DNA of 64,000 bases from assembly GCF_030068505.1 (NCBI RefSeq), contig NZ_JAQOSO010000082.1, positions 62,001-126,000 of the forward strand, given 5' to 3'. This document shows, piece after piece, positions 8,155 to 16,864 of this stretch. Source of the DNA: Roseofilum capinflatum BLCC-M114. GTDB lineage: Bacteria > Cyanobacteriota > Cyanobacteriia > Cyanobacteriales > Desertifilaceae. The notes beneath the pieces were generated by a model. The model was not told the origin of the DNA. It saw only the letters and a list, made by a program, of their open reading frames with translations, and made no database searches. The translations under genes were made by a program, and so were the position numbers. Positions within the stretch are counted from its first letter, which is position 1. Each line of letters begins with the position of its first letter.

Positions 8155-11118
8155 ATGCCTACACGATCCAATTCTTTACCGGTAGTTTTACCCGCTCGCA
8201 TGAGTTTAAATGAAAACCCATTTGACGATCTAGAGATTGCTGTTTTTGATTTCCCTTTTCAGGATGCGATCGATCGTTTCACACAACAACTTAAAGGTTT
8301 ATTAAATAAAAAAAGATTAGAGTGGTGGCAATATCCACCTTATCGATTGCTCAATAATGCTATCGTTGCCTGTTCTCCAACCGTCGTACATGGATTTGAA
8401 AAATATGGCGTAAAGAACGAACAAATCCGCAGGATGTTGGCAATTGGCAAAATCGAACGCAATTCTAAAGGAGAAATAATCAGTTCTTCTTTAACACATC
8501 CTACTGAGGAGCAAATTACTGAACTTATTCTAATTTGGATTCAAATTTGGGGACGACAACCGTGGCTCAAAGAAATCATTACAGGACAAGGAAAAATAAT
8601 TTGGGAGGAGTTGTTAACAGCTTTACAGGATAAGCCTCAAACCCAATGGTATAATATTAGCCCAAAAACTTTTCTTAACGATCTTTATGCAGAGAAAGGT
8701 TTAGCTTTTAATGCAGTTCCCAGTTTATTGTCAACTTTACTACACGGTCAAACCTCCACAATCGCCGATAGAGAAGTATATTGGCGTAAGGCACAAAATA
8801 GCTCGAATCGACTTTGCGTAGTGAGCCAGCCTCTCCCCATATCTTTTATGCGAAAGAGCGGTTTTAAGGAATCAGCAGAAGAAGGCTTCTTTTCCTATAA
8901 ACTTGAGTTCCAAGTTCAGACACAAGCGGGACGCGATCAACCTTGGATTTATGCTTTTCTACATTGTCAGCGCTATGCAGAGAAAAAATTAACGCGCAAT
9001 CAAAGATGGAACGATATTACGATTTTATTGGGAATGAATCGGCAAAGGATGGATGGATGGGAAATTGATTCAACTTTAGTTAGCTTGAAAGCTAAAGCTA
9101 ATGTAAAAAAAGGAGATTGGTTAGATAAACTTCCTCAGTTACTTGAAGAGTTTGGAGCGCGTTCTCTGGTTTCTCCTGTTGAAATTTACGCAAATCCTCA
9201 AAATTTTTGGAAGACTAATAATTTGGATGATGAGTATTATGTTATTCATACAGAAGGATATAAATATGGTCGCAGTACGCATAAAGTACAAACAGGTTTT
9301 GGTTTAGCCGAACAGAGTGAAATTATCGATCGCACTTGTTGCAATCTGCTGCAAGGTGTTTTGCAACCCGATCGTGCGCTTGAACCCGATCTACAGATAT
9401 TTCCTCTAAAGCCTCTTCCTCTTGCTTTATGGACATTTGAGAATCTTTCTGAAAGTCCTCCCTTAATGAGCGCACAAAAGGCTAAAACACAAGGATTGAC
9501 AGACGAGCAACGCTATGAAGTGCGCGATCGCGAAACTCGTCAAAAGAAGCGAGAACAGCAATATATTCCTGCGGAAGCTGTAAAAAGAGCATTACGAGGA
9601 AAATCTCTAACCATTTTGATTATTTATCAAGAACAAGATACTTGTGATGCGATTTACAAACAATTGCGAGAAACATTTTTGTTGAATGAGGAAGATTCTT
9701 TTCCTGAAAATCTTACCATTATTAAAACACCTATTCTCGATCTTCAACTTGGTCAACACTTAGAGGTTGGAGACCTTAAACCTGAAATGCGATATAAATC
9801 TCCCTCATCTCGACAGAAAGGCTTTGAAGATCAATGGAATAAGGCAATTAAGAAAGCACATCGTGAAAAACGAGAGGCTTGGCGAAATTTCTTGAAAAAA
9901 ATCAAAACTGAAGAGGAGATTAGACAAGATTCTTTTTGTGTAGCTATCATTGAGCGATTGGAAGAACCCACTTTGTGGGAAAAGTTTCATCCAGACCAAG
10001 GAATTAAAGGAAGCATTCGGGAAGCGTGCGATCGCGAAGGAATCCTCTCTCAAATGATACGCGGTGTACAATGGAAAACAGATGAGGAGACTAAAGAACG
10101 AACCTTAAGACCAGCCGATAAAGGTCGCACTCACAATGCTGTGCAAGACCTAATTATCCGTCAACTCGGTGTATTATACGATCCCCCGAATACAATTTAT
10201 CAAGAAATCGGGATTCCAGAACAACAGGCACGAGAATTAGATGTGGTTGCTTTTGCTTTAATTAAAAAACAAATTGGCGTTACATACGCACTAGCCGTTC
10301 GTCTGCGAGCATCTGGAGAAGTGGATGTATTACTCCCGGAAGCAAAAGACTGGATACCTTATGCTGAAGCTGGATATCAATTAGGACAGATATTTGCTGA
10401 GGCAAGATCGTATTTTAACAATGGGAAGATGCAAAAAGACCGTCCCGTTAGTCTAAACTCTAAGACTCTGGTGAAATTTGTTGAAGATACGTTAACTCAG
10501 AAGTTAGATCGCCCAACGATTGCCATTGTAGAAGCAGAAAACTGGCGCAACCAAGGTGCGTGGGGACAATTGAAAAACGATCGATTATCTGAAGCCTTAG
10601 ATAGACTGGAACTGGGGGAAGTATACGAACGAGACGATTCTGAACTGAGTCATCTTCTTGGGGTTATTCGACTTCGGACTGGGGATGAAACTCCTCAATA
10701 TATTACCAATCGAGAAACCTGGCAGAAAGATGGCGATCGCCTCTCGCGTGATTTATACGAGCTTTCTGGCTTTGTCGAGCGATCGCATAACGAAGTTTTT
10801 CATTACTTCTCGATTGGAAGACTTCCAAGCACGATTAAAGGAGATCAGCGTACTAAAGGTCGTGAAGATCCTTACAAAATTGCAGACGCGGGTGGAATTC
10901 CTTTTAAACATTCACAAGCAATTGAAATGCTGCCGTTCTTTGTTTATCCAGATTTTCAAGGTAATGAGGAGCGCAAGGTACTTTGTCGAGTTCCCCATTA
11001 TTTACGCTTCTCTCCTGCATGGACAATGGGTAATATTGTCTTACCTTATCCCATGCACTTAGGGGAACAATTAATTCAAGATCGACTGTGTATCCTTGGA
11101 GTTACGGAAAAATTTTAA
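8155..11118 (+). CDS. pPIWI-RE protein (Argonaute/PIWI-like RNase H-fold module)
   Basis: 987 residues, last gene of the operon; AGGAGA precedes the ATG. Features fitting pPIWI-RE proteins are the size, a long N-terminal region (about 1-620), and a C-terminal module (about 660-985). The module holds AIVEAENWRNQGAW, VIRLRTGDETPQY (Arg839, Arg841), NEVFHYFSIGRLPS (Glu880) and the closing HYLRFSPAW, LPYPMHLGEQL. The family name refers to a conserved Arg and Glu in the PIWI domain; I cannot say with certainty which residues these are here. Proposed role is guide-directed recognition of foreign nucleic acid with the helicase and nuclease. Identification rests on context plus remembered family motifs, not a search. 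Confidence 0.8.
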   Translation: MPTRSNSLPVVLPARMSLNENPFDDLEIAVFDFPFQDAIDRFTQQLKGLLNKKRLEWWQYPPYRLLNNAIVACSPTVVHGFEKYGVKNEQIRRMLAIGKIERNSKGEIISSSLTHPTEEQITELILIWIQIWGRQPWLKEIITGQGKIIWEELLTALQDKPQTQWYNISPKTFLNDLYAEKGLAFNAVPSLLSTLLHGQTSTIADREVYWRKAQNSSNRLCVVSQPLPISFMRKSGFKESAEEGFFSYKLEFQVQTQAGRDQPWIYAFLHCQRYAEKKLTRNQRWNDITILLGMNRQRMDGWEIDSTLVSLKAKANVKKGDWLDKLPQLLEEFGARSLVSPVEIYANPQNFWKTNNLDDEYYVIHTEGYKYGRSTHKVQTGFGLAEQSEIIDRTCCNLLQGVLQPDRALEPDLQIFPLKPLPLALWTFENLSESPPLMSAQKAKTQGLTDEQRYEVRDRETRQKKREQQYIPAEAVKRALRGKSLTILIIYQEQDTCDAIYKQLRETFLLNEEDSFPENLTIIKTPILDLQLGQHLEVGDLKPEMRYKSPSSRQKGFEDQWNKAIKKAHREKREAWRNFLKKIKTEEEIRQDSFCVAIIERLEEPTLWEKFHPDQGIKGSIREACDREGILSQMIRGVQWKTDEETKERTLRPADKGRTHNAVQDLIIRQLGVLYDPPNTIYQEIGIPEQQARELDVVAFALIKKQIGVTYALAVRLRASGEVDVLLPEAKDWIPYAEAGYQLGQIFAEARSYFNNGKMQKDRPVSLNSKTLVKFVEDTLTQKLDRPTIAIVEAENWRNQGAWGQLKNDRLSEALDRLELGEVYERDDSELSHLLGVIRLRTGDETPQYITNRETWQKDGDRLSRDLYELSGFVERSHNEVFHYFSIGRLPSTIKGDQRTKGREDPYKIADAGGIPFKHSQAIEMLPFFVYPDFQGNEERKVLCRVPHYLRFSPAWTMGNIVLPYPMHLGEQLIQDRLCILGVTEKF

Positions 11119-11127
11119 TGCAACACA

Positions 11128-11151
11128 GGGGCTTTCCGGCGGGAAAGCCCC
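11128..11151 (+). terminator. GC-rich hairpin after the pPIWI-RE operon
   Basis: GGGGCTTTCC, a four-base loop, then GGAAAGCCCC, 9 bases after the stop codon. The arms are perfect. There is no clean T-run, so it may terminate weakly or protect the 3' end. Confidence 0.6.
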
Positions 11152-11190
11152 TACAGTTGTCTTAACTTTAATTAGAATTGCTCGATCTTC

Positions 11191-11322
11191 CTAATCTTCA
11201 TGATCTTCAAAGGGATCGTCAAGGACTTCCGAGGGCGGGCCAAACGATGTATATAACGAAACACCTGTTAGGGCCAGGACGATCGCCACAATGCCGATAT
11301 TAAGAACCGTTGCAGTTTCCAT
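11191..11322 (-). CDS. psbN: Photosystem II assembly protein PsbN
   Basis: 43 residues, translated by hand: METATVLNIGIVAIVLALTG, then VSLYTSFGPPSEVLDDPFED and HED. It has one membrane span and the typical C-terminal FGPPS...DPFEDHED. PsbN helps early assembly of the photosystem II reaction centre in the thylakoid membrane. It lies divergent from psbH, the arrangement conserved in cyanobacteria and chloroplasts. Confidence 0.97.
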   Translation of the reverse strand: METATVLNIGIVAIVLALTGVSLYTSFGPPSEVLDDPFEDHED

Positions 11323-11340
11323 AGGTTTCTGAACTAAGAT

Positions 11341-11362
11341 ATACTATCCTTAAATATAGTAT
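11341..11362. promoter_or_regulatory. Inverted repeat in the psbN-psbH intergenic region
   Basis: ATACTAT and ATAGTAT arms lie in the psbN/psbH divergent spacer, followed at about 11382-11400 by two touching HIP1 octamers (GCGATCGC). The AT-rich palindrome could be part of the psbN or psbH promoter. Function not shown. Confidence 0.3.
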
Positions 11363-11478
11363 TACAAAAATTTACATTTGGTGGCGATCGCGGCGATCGC
11401 GATTCCTTCCGGATTCGCAGTTCTGCCAGACCCAGACCAGTGTAAAATCAGAAAATTGAAACGGAATATAGGAGACCC

Positions 11479-11682
11479 ATGGCACAACGTACCCGTTTAG
11501 GAGACATCCTCAGACCCCTGAACTCGGAATATGGTAAGGTAGCCCCCGGCTGGGGAACCACCCCATTAATGGGAGTGTTTATGCTACTGTTCTTAGTCTT
11601 CCTGCTGATTATTCTCCAAATCTACAACTCCTCCCTCCTGCTGGAAGGATTAGACGTAGACTGGACGACTCTCGGTCGGTAG
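11479..11682 (+). CDS. psbH: Photosystem II reaction centre protein H
   Basis: 67 residues, single membrane span ([20 protein letters not shown]). [20 protein letters not shown] and VAPGWGTTP are diagnostic of PsbH. The phosphoprotein-type subunit stabilises CP47 and the QB site in photosystem II. AGGAGACCC precedes the ATG. A hairpin terminator follows, so it is probably monocistronic. Confidence 0.98.
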   Translation: MAQRTRLGDILRPLNSEYGKVAPGWGTTPLMGVFMLLFLVFLLIILQIYNSSLLLEGLDVDWTTLGR

Positions 11683-11740
11683 GATACGGCAATCATATTA
11701 CAGTTACCCACGTTTACTGAGAACGTTTACTGATTCCTGA

Positions 11741-11773
11741 AAACTCGGTTTAGTCCATAAACCGGGTTTTTTT
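11741..11773 (+). terminator. Rho-independent terminator after psbH
   Basis: Stem AACTCGGTTTA (11742-11752) pairs with TAAACCGGGTT (11758-11768) with one mismatch, followed by a run of T. It separates psbH from tatA. Confidence 0.8.
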
Positions 11774-11820
11774 AAGTTGATCCCCTCTAGAGTACGGTTA
11801 ATTTAGGAGAACAGAAGAAC

Positions 11821-12114
11821 ATGAATATTTTTGGCATTGGTTTACCGGAAATGGCTGTGATCATGATTGTGGCTCTGTTGATCTTTGGGCCGAAGAAATT
11901 ACCGGAGATGGGTAAGGCGATCGCCAAAACTATCCGTAGTTTCCAGCAAGCCTCGAAAGAATTTGAACAGGAATTTAAGCGGGAAGCCTCTCAACTCGAA
12001 GCCTCAGTAAAAGAGCAACCTAGCTTAGAATCGAAGGTTGAAGTCAGTCACACCTCCGAAGACGAACCCCAAGACAGTACAACAGTAAGTAATAATTCGA
12101 CACCTACCAGCTAA
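11821..12114 (+). CDS. tatA: Twin-arginine translocase subunit TatA/TatE
   Basis: 97 residues. An N-terminal membrane helix (PEMAVIMIVALLIFGPKKLP) leads into the amphipathic helix with the hallmark FGPKKLPEMG, then a charged and Ser/Thr-rich tail. TatA forms the pore for folded Tat substrates in the plasma and thylakoid membranes. It sits 9 bases before pth and could be co-transcribed with it. Confidence 0.93.
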   Translation: MNIFGIGLPEMAVIMIVALLIFGPKKLPEMGKAIAKTIRSFQQASKEFEQEFKREASQLEASVKEQPSLESKVEVSHTSEDEPQDSTTVSNNSTPTS

Positions 12115-12123
12115 CCCAGATCC

Positions 12124-12783
12124 ATGAATAGCGAGCGATCGCCCAATCCCAAAGAGCAACCCGCTCTCGTCATTCCCCAACTCATTGTCGGTTTAGGCAA
12201 CCCTGGCAGTAAATATGATGGCACTCGCCATAACATCGGCTTTGATATTGTCGATGAACTCGCCCGGCGCTGGAATGCCTCCGGGAGTGCCCACAAAAAA
12301 TTTCATGGATGGTTCGCGGAAGCGCCCTTTGCTAACGGGCAGAAACTGCGCCTGCTCAAACCCTCCACCTATATGAACCGCTCCGGGCAATCCATTCGTG
12401 CAGTTCTCGATTGGTATAAACTGCCACAGAATTCTGTCCTAATTGTCTACGATGATATGGATCTACCCGTAGGACGGATACGGCTGCGCTTATCCGGTTC
12501 GGCTGGAGGTCATAACGGCATGAAAAGTGCGATCGCCCACTTAGGAACCCAAGACTTCCCCCGTCTGCGAGTCGGTATCGGCTCCTCCAAATCTCCAGAC
12601 ACCGGCAGCAAAGACACCGTATCCCACGTTTTAGGCAAATTTTCCCCATCGGAAGCCAAAATCATTAACGACGTGATTCCAGGGGCAACCGATGCCGTAG
12701 AAACCAGCCTCAAACAAGGAGTAGAACAAGCCATGAACCTGTACAACAACCGACTCTTTGCAGCATTGGAACAGCGATCGTGA
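12124..12783 (+). CDS. pth: Peptidyl-tRNA hydrolase
   Basis: 219 residues. LIVGLGNPGSKYDGTRHNIG holds the family's first signature with the catalytic His; LLKPSTYMNRSGQSI and YDDMDLPVGRIRLR, then GGHNGMKS, complete it. The enzyme recycles peptidyl-tRNAs dropped from ribosomes. The first about 20 residues (MNSERSPNPKEQPALVIPQ) extend beyond the usual start; no better start exists before LIVGLG. Confidence 0.96.
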   Translation: MNSERSPNPKEQPALVIPQLIVGLGNPGSKYDGTRHNIGFDIVDELARRWNASGSAHKKFHGWFAEAPFANGQKLRLLKPSTYMNRSGQSIRAVLDWYKLPQNSVLIVYDDMDLPVGRIRLRLSGSAGGHNGMKSAIAHLGTQDFPRLRVGIGSSKSPDTGSKDTVSHVLGKFSPSEAKIINDVIPGATDAVETSLKQGVEQAMNLYNNRLFAALEQRS

Positions 12784-12795
12784 TTTTTAATTGAT

Positions 12796-13059
12796 ATGAG
12801 TTCTCAGCGCCTACCCGAAACCACCGTTTACGTCCGCGTATTGCGCCACTCCTGGCAACAAGGCAAACTCGAAGGAGAAGTCTTAGCCAACGAATATCAA
12901 TGGGAATTTCAATGGCTCTTTCGCCATGGACAACTCCTCGTCAAACCCTCCCTAGGACGCGCCCTCATTCAAGAACCCCTAGGGCGATTCTTAGAACAAC
13001 GAGATTATCAACTCGAACCCGGCGGTGATTACACCTTCACCGTCCGCGCCCAATTCTAA
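12796..13059 (+). CDS. Small conserved cyanobacterial protein (DUF3146-like)
   Basis: 87 residues, no signal peptide or membrane span. LPETTVYVRVLRHSWQQGKL, EYQWEFQWLFRHG and PLGRFLEQRDYQLEPGGDY resemble the cyanobacterial DUF3146 family as I remember it. Function unknown. It lies 12 bases after pth on the same strand and probably belongs to the same transcript. Confidence 0.7.
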   Translation: MSSQRLPETTVYVRVLRHSWQQGKLEGEVLANEYQWEFQWLFRHGQLLVKPSLGRALIQEPLGRFLEQRDYQLEPGGDYTFTVRAQF

Positions 13060-13113
13060 CCCCGTCTTACCCTCATTCATTATTAATTGTTAATTATTAA
13101 TTGTTAATTGATT

Positions 13114-13983
13114 ATGTCTTTTAGCGTCTTCGATATCATCCTCCTGATCCTCCTCTTCATCTCACTACAACCCGCTTGGCAACAACGGAAAATCATTCAA
13201 CGACGCATCCAAACCCTAAAAGCCTTTGAACAAAAACGGGGCAGTCGCGTTATCCTCCTCATCCATCGCCAAGAATCCATCAATTTACTCGGCGTTCCCC
13301 TATCTCGCTATATCAGTATCGAAGACTCAGAACAAATTCTGCGAGCCATTCGGTTAACCCCTCCCGATGTTCCCATCGACCTCATATTACATACCCCAGG
13401 AGGCTTAGTATTAGCCACCGAACAAATCGCCCGCGCCCTCATTCGTCATCAAGCCAAAGTTACCGTTTTTATTCCCCACTATGCCATGAGTGGCGGAACC
13501 ATGTTAGCCCTCGCTTCCGATGAAATTGTCATGGATGAAAACGCCGTTTTAGGCCCCGTCGATCCGCAATTGGGTAATTTTCCCGCCGCCAGTATTCTCA
13601 AAGTCGTTGAGGATAAACCCCTGCGCGATATAGACGATCAAACCTTAATTATGGCCGACTTATCCCGTAAAGCCATTGAACAAGTTAAACGGTTTGTGCG
13701 CGAGTTATTAGAAGATGATATTCCCCAGCAAAAAATCGCTCCAGAAAACATGGATCGAATTATTGAAGAGTTAACTACGGGCAAAGTTACCCATGATTAT
13801 CCCATTCCTCCAGAGGAAGCAAAAGCGTTAGGGTTACCCATCGTTACAGGCTTACCGAAAGAAATTTATGGATTAATGGATTTGTATCCTCAACCGACCA
13901 ATCGCCGGCCCAGTGTACAGTATATTCCCATGCCCTACGAACGTACCCCCACATTACCTATCCCCAAAAATACAGAAAAGTAG
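13114..13983 (+). CDS. Clp-fold serine proteinase of the SDH/SppA-like family, membrane anchored
   Basis: 290 residues from the ATG at 13114; an in-frame TTG two codons earlier is less likely. An N-terminal membrane helix (FDIILLILLFISLQPAW) is followed by a ClpP/crotonase-like fold. LILHTPGGLVLATEQIARAL forms the oxyanion loop and PHYAMSGGTMLALASDEIVM carries the probable nucleophile Ser (Ser-Gly-Gly). Relatives are annotated as serine dehydrogenase proteinases and probably cut membrane or periplasmic proteins. A run of TTAATTGT repeats (13080-13110) lies just upstream. Confidence 0.8.
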   Translation: MSFSVFDIILLILLFISLQPAWQQRKIIQRRIQTLKAFEQKRGSRVILLIHRQESINLLGVPLSRYISIEDSEQILRAIRLTPPDVPIDLILHTPGGLVLATEQIARALIRHQAKVTVFIPHYAMSGGTMLALASDEIVMDENAVLGPVDPQLGNFPAASILKVVEDKPLRDIDDQTLIMADLSRKAIEQVKRFVRELLEDDIPQQKIAPENMDRIIEELTTGKVTHDYPIPPEEAKALGLPIVTGLPKEIYGLMDLYPQPTNRRPSVQYIPMPYERTPTLPIPKNTEK

Positions 13984-14059
13984 CTTGGCTCACATGGGAA
14001 ACTTAGCAACTCAACCGATCCCCATTGTTCATTGTTCATTGTTCATTGATACTAAATTC

Positions 14060-14212
14060 TCAAATCTCCTCTAACCAAGTTTGAATGGCAGATAACAGAT
14101 TGGGTTGATTCGGGGGAAAGCCTTTTAATGGCGCGTCTAGGGGTGCGTCGGAGAGGAAGGCAACGGCAATGACTCCGGTGAGTTTTTCACAGATGCTTGG
14201 ATTTAACGCAAC
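14060..14212 (-). pseudogene. Possible C-terminal remnant downstream of the 69-residue ORF
   Basis: The frame stays open after the stop of the neighbouring 69-residue gene and reads VALNPSICEKLTGVIAVAFL..., ending NLLSAIQTWLEEI. It has no start codon and reads like protein rather than noise. The parent gene is not recognised. Confidence 0.3.
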
Positions 14213-14422
14213 CTAAGACATTTCCAGAACTTTTTGTAGAGGAGGGGATAGTTCAATCGGCATAAAATAGGAGTGAGGATAGAGGTAATCTTCCCCTGAT
14301 TCATCAATTATCCGCAGCATTTGATGGCTATTCGCTTTTGAGTCCGGTAAAACTTGATAAATCTTGCGAACTTCTAGGGAAGCTGTATAGTCTGTGTTTT
14401 TAATGCAAACAACAAATTCCAT
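14213..14422 (-). CDS. Small conserved hypothetical protein
   Basis: 69 residues: MEFVVCIKNTDYTASLEVRK... IDESGEDYLYPHSYFMPIEL. Such proteins recur in cyanobacterial genomes, often beside a second small gene whose remnant lies just upstream here. It has no membrane span or known catalytic motif. A small beta-barrel or toxin-antitoxin-like component is possible, but no function can be assigned. Confidence 0.65.
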   Translation of the reverse strand: MEFVVCIKNTDYTASLEVRKIYQVLPDSKANSHQMLRIIDESGEDYLYPHSYFMPIELSPPLQKVLEMS

Positions 14423-14427
14423 AGGTT

Positions 14428-14517
14428 TTACTCCAGTAGGTATTTAATCTTGAATTCTTTGCGTCCAATGCCGTGGGCTTCATACCAATGAATTTCGGCT
14501 TCACCGACAGTTGAGTT
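14428..14517 (-). pseudogene. 3' remnant of a small gene (EIHWYEAHGIGRKEFKIK tail)
   Basis: A 28-codon open stretch ends at the TAA at 14428-14430, 6 bases before the 69-residue gene, and begins after an in-frame stop with no start codon. Its text, EAEIHWYEAHGIGRKEFKIK, resembles the end of small cyanobacterial proteins paired with the downstream gene. Probably the surviving end of a truncated partner. Confidence 0.4.
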
Positions 14518-14531
14518 TCACTCCCCAGTTT

Positions 14532-14795
14532 TTACTCTTTCTGGATTTCCAATTTGGCGAAGTGTTCTTGCACCAGGCGATGGATGAAGCGGTAGCGATC
14601 GCCGTCTTTTCCCTCCGTTAAGGCATCGATCGCGTTAGCTGTATTCCCTGCTGCAACACTCGCTAAAGTAGCTGCCAACACAGTTCCCCAAGCAATCCCT
14701 TCCCCAGCAAGCAATAGGGGAAATACGGTGCTACCAACCACACAGCCGCCACCAATGGTTAATTTTAGGAGAGAGAACCTGACATCCATCATCAT
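14532..14795 (-). CDS. Small membrane protein of unknown function
   Basis: 87 residues. Two hydrophobic segments (LTIGGGCVVGSTVFPLLLAG and IAWGTVLAATLASVAAG) precede a charged tail (ALTEGKDGDRYRFIHRLVQE). It may be a free small protein or the N-terminal stub of a larger membrane-linked protein. No family recognised. Confidence 0.45.
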   Translation of the reverse strand: MMMDVRFSLLKLTIGGGCVVGSTVFPLLLAGEGIAWGTVLAATLASVAAGNTANAIDALTEGKDGDRYRFIHRLVQEHFAKLEIQKE

Positions 14796-14927
14796 TCCCT
14801 GAACGCTGTCATTATTCTAGCTGAGGTAGAATTATCATTGGGATGGTGATTAGCGAGATGATCGAGATTGCTTCACTTCACTGCGTTCCGTTCGCAATGA
14901 CTTCTTCTCACCTTCTCCTGCGGGGCC

Positions 14928-15992
14928 TTACCTCTTCTTCTTTTGCATAATCGATTTGACCATCTTGCCAAACTGCTTATCTCTTTTTCGTTTTTCAAGA
15001 TACGACATTTGATTGAATTCCGATTCTTTTTTCATCTTCAGATAATTTTGATAGCGTTGTTCGGACAAATCTCCAACTTCTATCGCAGCAAGAATCCCAC
15101 AACCTTTTTCATGAGTATGAGAACAATTAGAAAATTTGCAGCTTTGCGAAAGCTCAACAATGTCTGAGAAAGTTTCATCCAGACCTTCATCTATCGACAG
15201 ACTACCCAGCTCTCTCATTCCTGGAGTATCTATGATCATCGCTCCATTTTCTAAGCAAACTAGCTGACGGCTTGTTGTCGTGTGTCGGCCTTTGCTCTGT
15301 ATTTTACTTACGGGTTGAGTTTCATATTTTTCATGACCGATGATGTGGTTCAGTAAAGTGGTTTTACCCACACCAGAAGACCCTAGCAAGCAGTATGAAA
15401 ATTCTGGCTTTAACAAGCCAATAACTGAGACAAGATTCTCCTGGTTTAAGTTGCTAAACTGCATCACCAAAGTATGAGGAGCAATACTCAGAATTTTTTT
15501 CTTGATTTCATCGATCTCTTCCTTGGAGATCAGATCGCATTTACTCAGAAGAATAATCGGCTCAATTCCGCTTTCATTGACCATAACAAGATAGCGCTCT
15601 AGCCTTCGTAGATTAAAATTTTCATTCAAAGATTGAATAATGAAGGCAACATCAATATTGGCGGCTATTAACTGAAAATCTACCACCTTTCCAGCCGTTT
15701 TTCTCTGTAGTAGAGTCTTTCTTGGGAAAACACCATAGATAATTGCATGGGTATCATCATCGAAGAAATCGGCATATACCCAGTCACCTGTAGTCGGAAG
15801 ATCGTATGCTGACTCGGTGCGGTAAAGAAGATTTCCTGATAATTCAGCAAATATTTCTTTCCCTCCCTTGGTGACAGTGTAGCTGTCTTTATGCACAGAA
15901 ACTACCCGTGCAATGTCGTGAGCAGCAATCATTTGATCATCGACTCGACTCTTAAACCAGTCATCATACCCCAGGCTTTTCAGATCGTCCAT
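14928..15992 (-). CDS. rsgA: Ribosome small-subunit-dependent GTPase A
   Basis: 354 residues in the circularly permuted order typical of RsgA/YjeQ: an N-terminal OB-fold (to about 100), G4 as SKCD (150-153), G1 as GSSGVGKTT (204-212), G3 as DTPG (255-258), then the zinc cluster Cys285/Cys290/His/Cys298. RsgA checks late 30S maturation and releases assembly factors. The C-terminal tail is Lys-rich. It stands alone on the minus strand. Confidence 0.93.
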   Translation of the reverse strand: MDDLKSLGYDDWFKSRVDDQMIAAHDIARVVSVHKDSYTVTKGGKEIFAELSGNLLYRTESAYDLPTTGDWVYADFFDDDTHAIIYGVFPRKTLLQRKTAGKVVDFQLIAANIDVAFIIQSLNENFNLRRLERYLVMVNESGIEPIILLSKCDLISKEEIDEIKKKILSIAPHTLVMQFSNLNQENLVSVIGLLKPEFSYCLLGSSGVGKTTLLNHIIGHEKYETQPVSKIQSKGRHTTTSRQLVCLENGAMIIDTPGMRELGSLSIDEGLDETFSDIVELSQSCKFSNCSHTHEKGCGILAAIEVGDLSEQRYQNYLKMKKESEFNQMSYLEKRKRDKQFGKMVKSIMQKKKR

Positions 15993-16153
15993 GATGAACG
16001 TTAGATCTTATTTTTTATGCTGTACCTAACTATGAATTCTATCATGTCCGGTTAAAAGGTTGATGGGGGCGAAGGTTGTTTGGCTGTTATGGGGGGTTAT
16101 GCTTTTAATTATCAGTAAACTAGAAAGTAGGGTTTATCAATCGCCAGAAGTTT

Positions 16154-16821
16154 ATGAATAAACGACTATGGGATAAGGGTTTGAGGGTAGCCGTTGCCCT
16201 GGGTATAGGTTTAATCATGGGTGGAGCAGAGAGTAGTGGACCGGCAAGCTTAAAATCATGGGTAAGCTATGTGCTACAATTTACTAATGGAATAAATTAC
16301 AGCGATCGCGTTGCCCACAAAATTAAGCTTGCCGGTCCAGTAGTATCGCCCAGGAAGTGCAAGGATGTTTTATGGTGGATTCTTCTGGACGCTCGATTCC
16401 TTTGAGTGGAGTCTGTGAGGGGACTTCGGCTCCCCGTTCTCGTCCAGTGAACCCAGGGGTGTTTCAAGCGCAGATTAAGCGCCGGTTGGGTGGAATTCCG
16501 GTGATTGAGGTGATGTTTAATGACCAGTATTCCTTTGAGATGATTGTGGATACGGGCGCGAGTGGGACTCTGATTACTCAGGAGATGGCGGAGGTGTTGG
16601 AAGTGGAACCCGTAGATTCTGTCACCAGTGTGGTGGCTGATGGGTCTAAGGTGACGTTTGCCTTGGGTTATATCCAATCAATGGCTGTCAATGGTGCTGT
16701 AGTCAGGGATATTCCGGTGGCGATCGCCCCTAGAATGGCGATCGGCTTACTCGGCCATGACTTCTTTGGCAACTATGATGTGCAAATCAAGCAAGATGTG
16801 GTCGAGTTTCGACCGCGTTAA
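16154..16821 (+). pseudogene. Retropepsin-like aspartic protease gene interrupted by a MITE
   Basis: The first 28 codons encode a signal-peptide-like start (MNKRLWDKGLRVAVALGIGL...). A 101-bp palindromic element then enters with a 6-bp target duplication. The +107-base change shifts the frame, so the N-terminal frame stops at 16403-16405. Removing the element and one AGTAGT restores ...GGAESS joined to IAQEVQGCFMVDSSGRSIPL in frame. Downstream is the retropepsin core: FEMIVDTGASGTLITQEMAE with the catalytic DTGAS, and GLLGHDFFGNYDV. A GTG at 16357 could still give a cytoplasmic 154-residue protein without its export signal. Confidence 0.85.
16238..16338. mobile_element. MITE copy 1, 101 bp, inside the retropepsin gene
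   Basis: Terminal inverted repeats GGACCGGCAAGCTTAA and TTAAGCTTGCCGGTCC bound an AT-rich core that codes for nothing. The flanks repeat AGTAGT (16232-16237 and 16339-16344). If the ends are drawn one base wider (TGGACC...GGTCCA), the duplication is GTAG, matching the CTAC at copy 2. No transposase is present, so it must be mobilised in trans. Confidence 0.85.
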
Positions 16822-16864
16822 TAGGATAGGGGATAGGGTAACTACCCATTACCCATTACCCCAT

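Noticed and set aside
2258-11118. Prophage interpretation of the XRE/ImmA region
   Set aside because: No integrase, structural phage genes or attachment-site repeats are seen; the partners point to a defence island.
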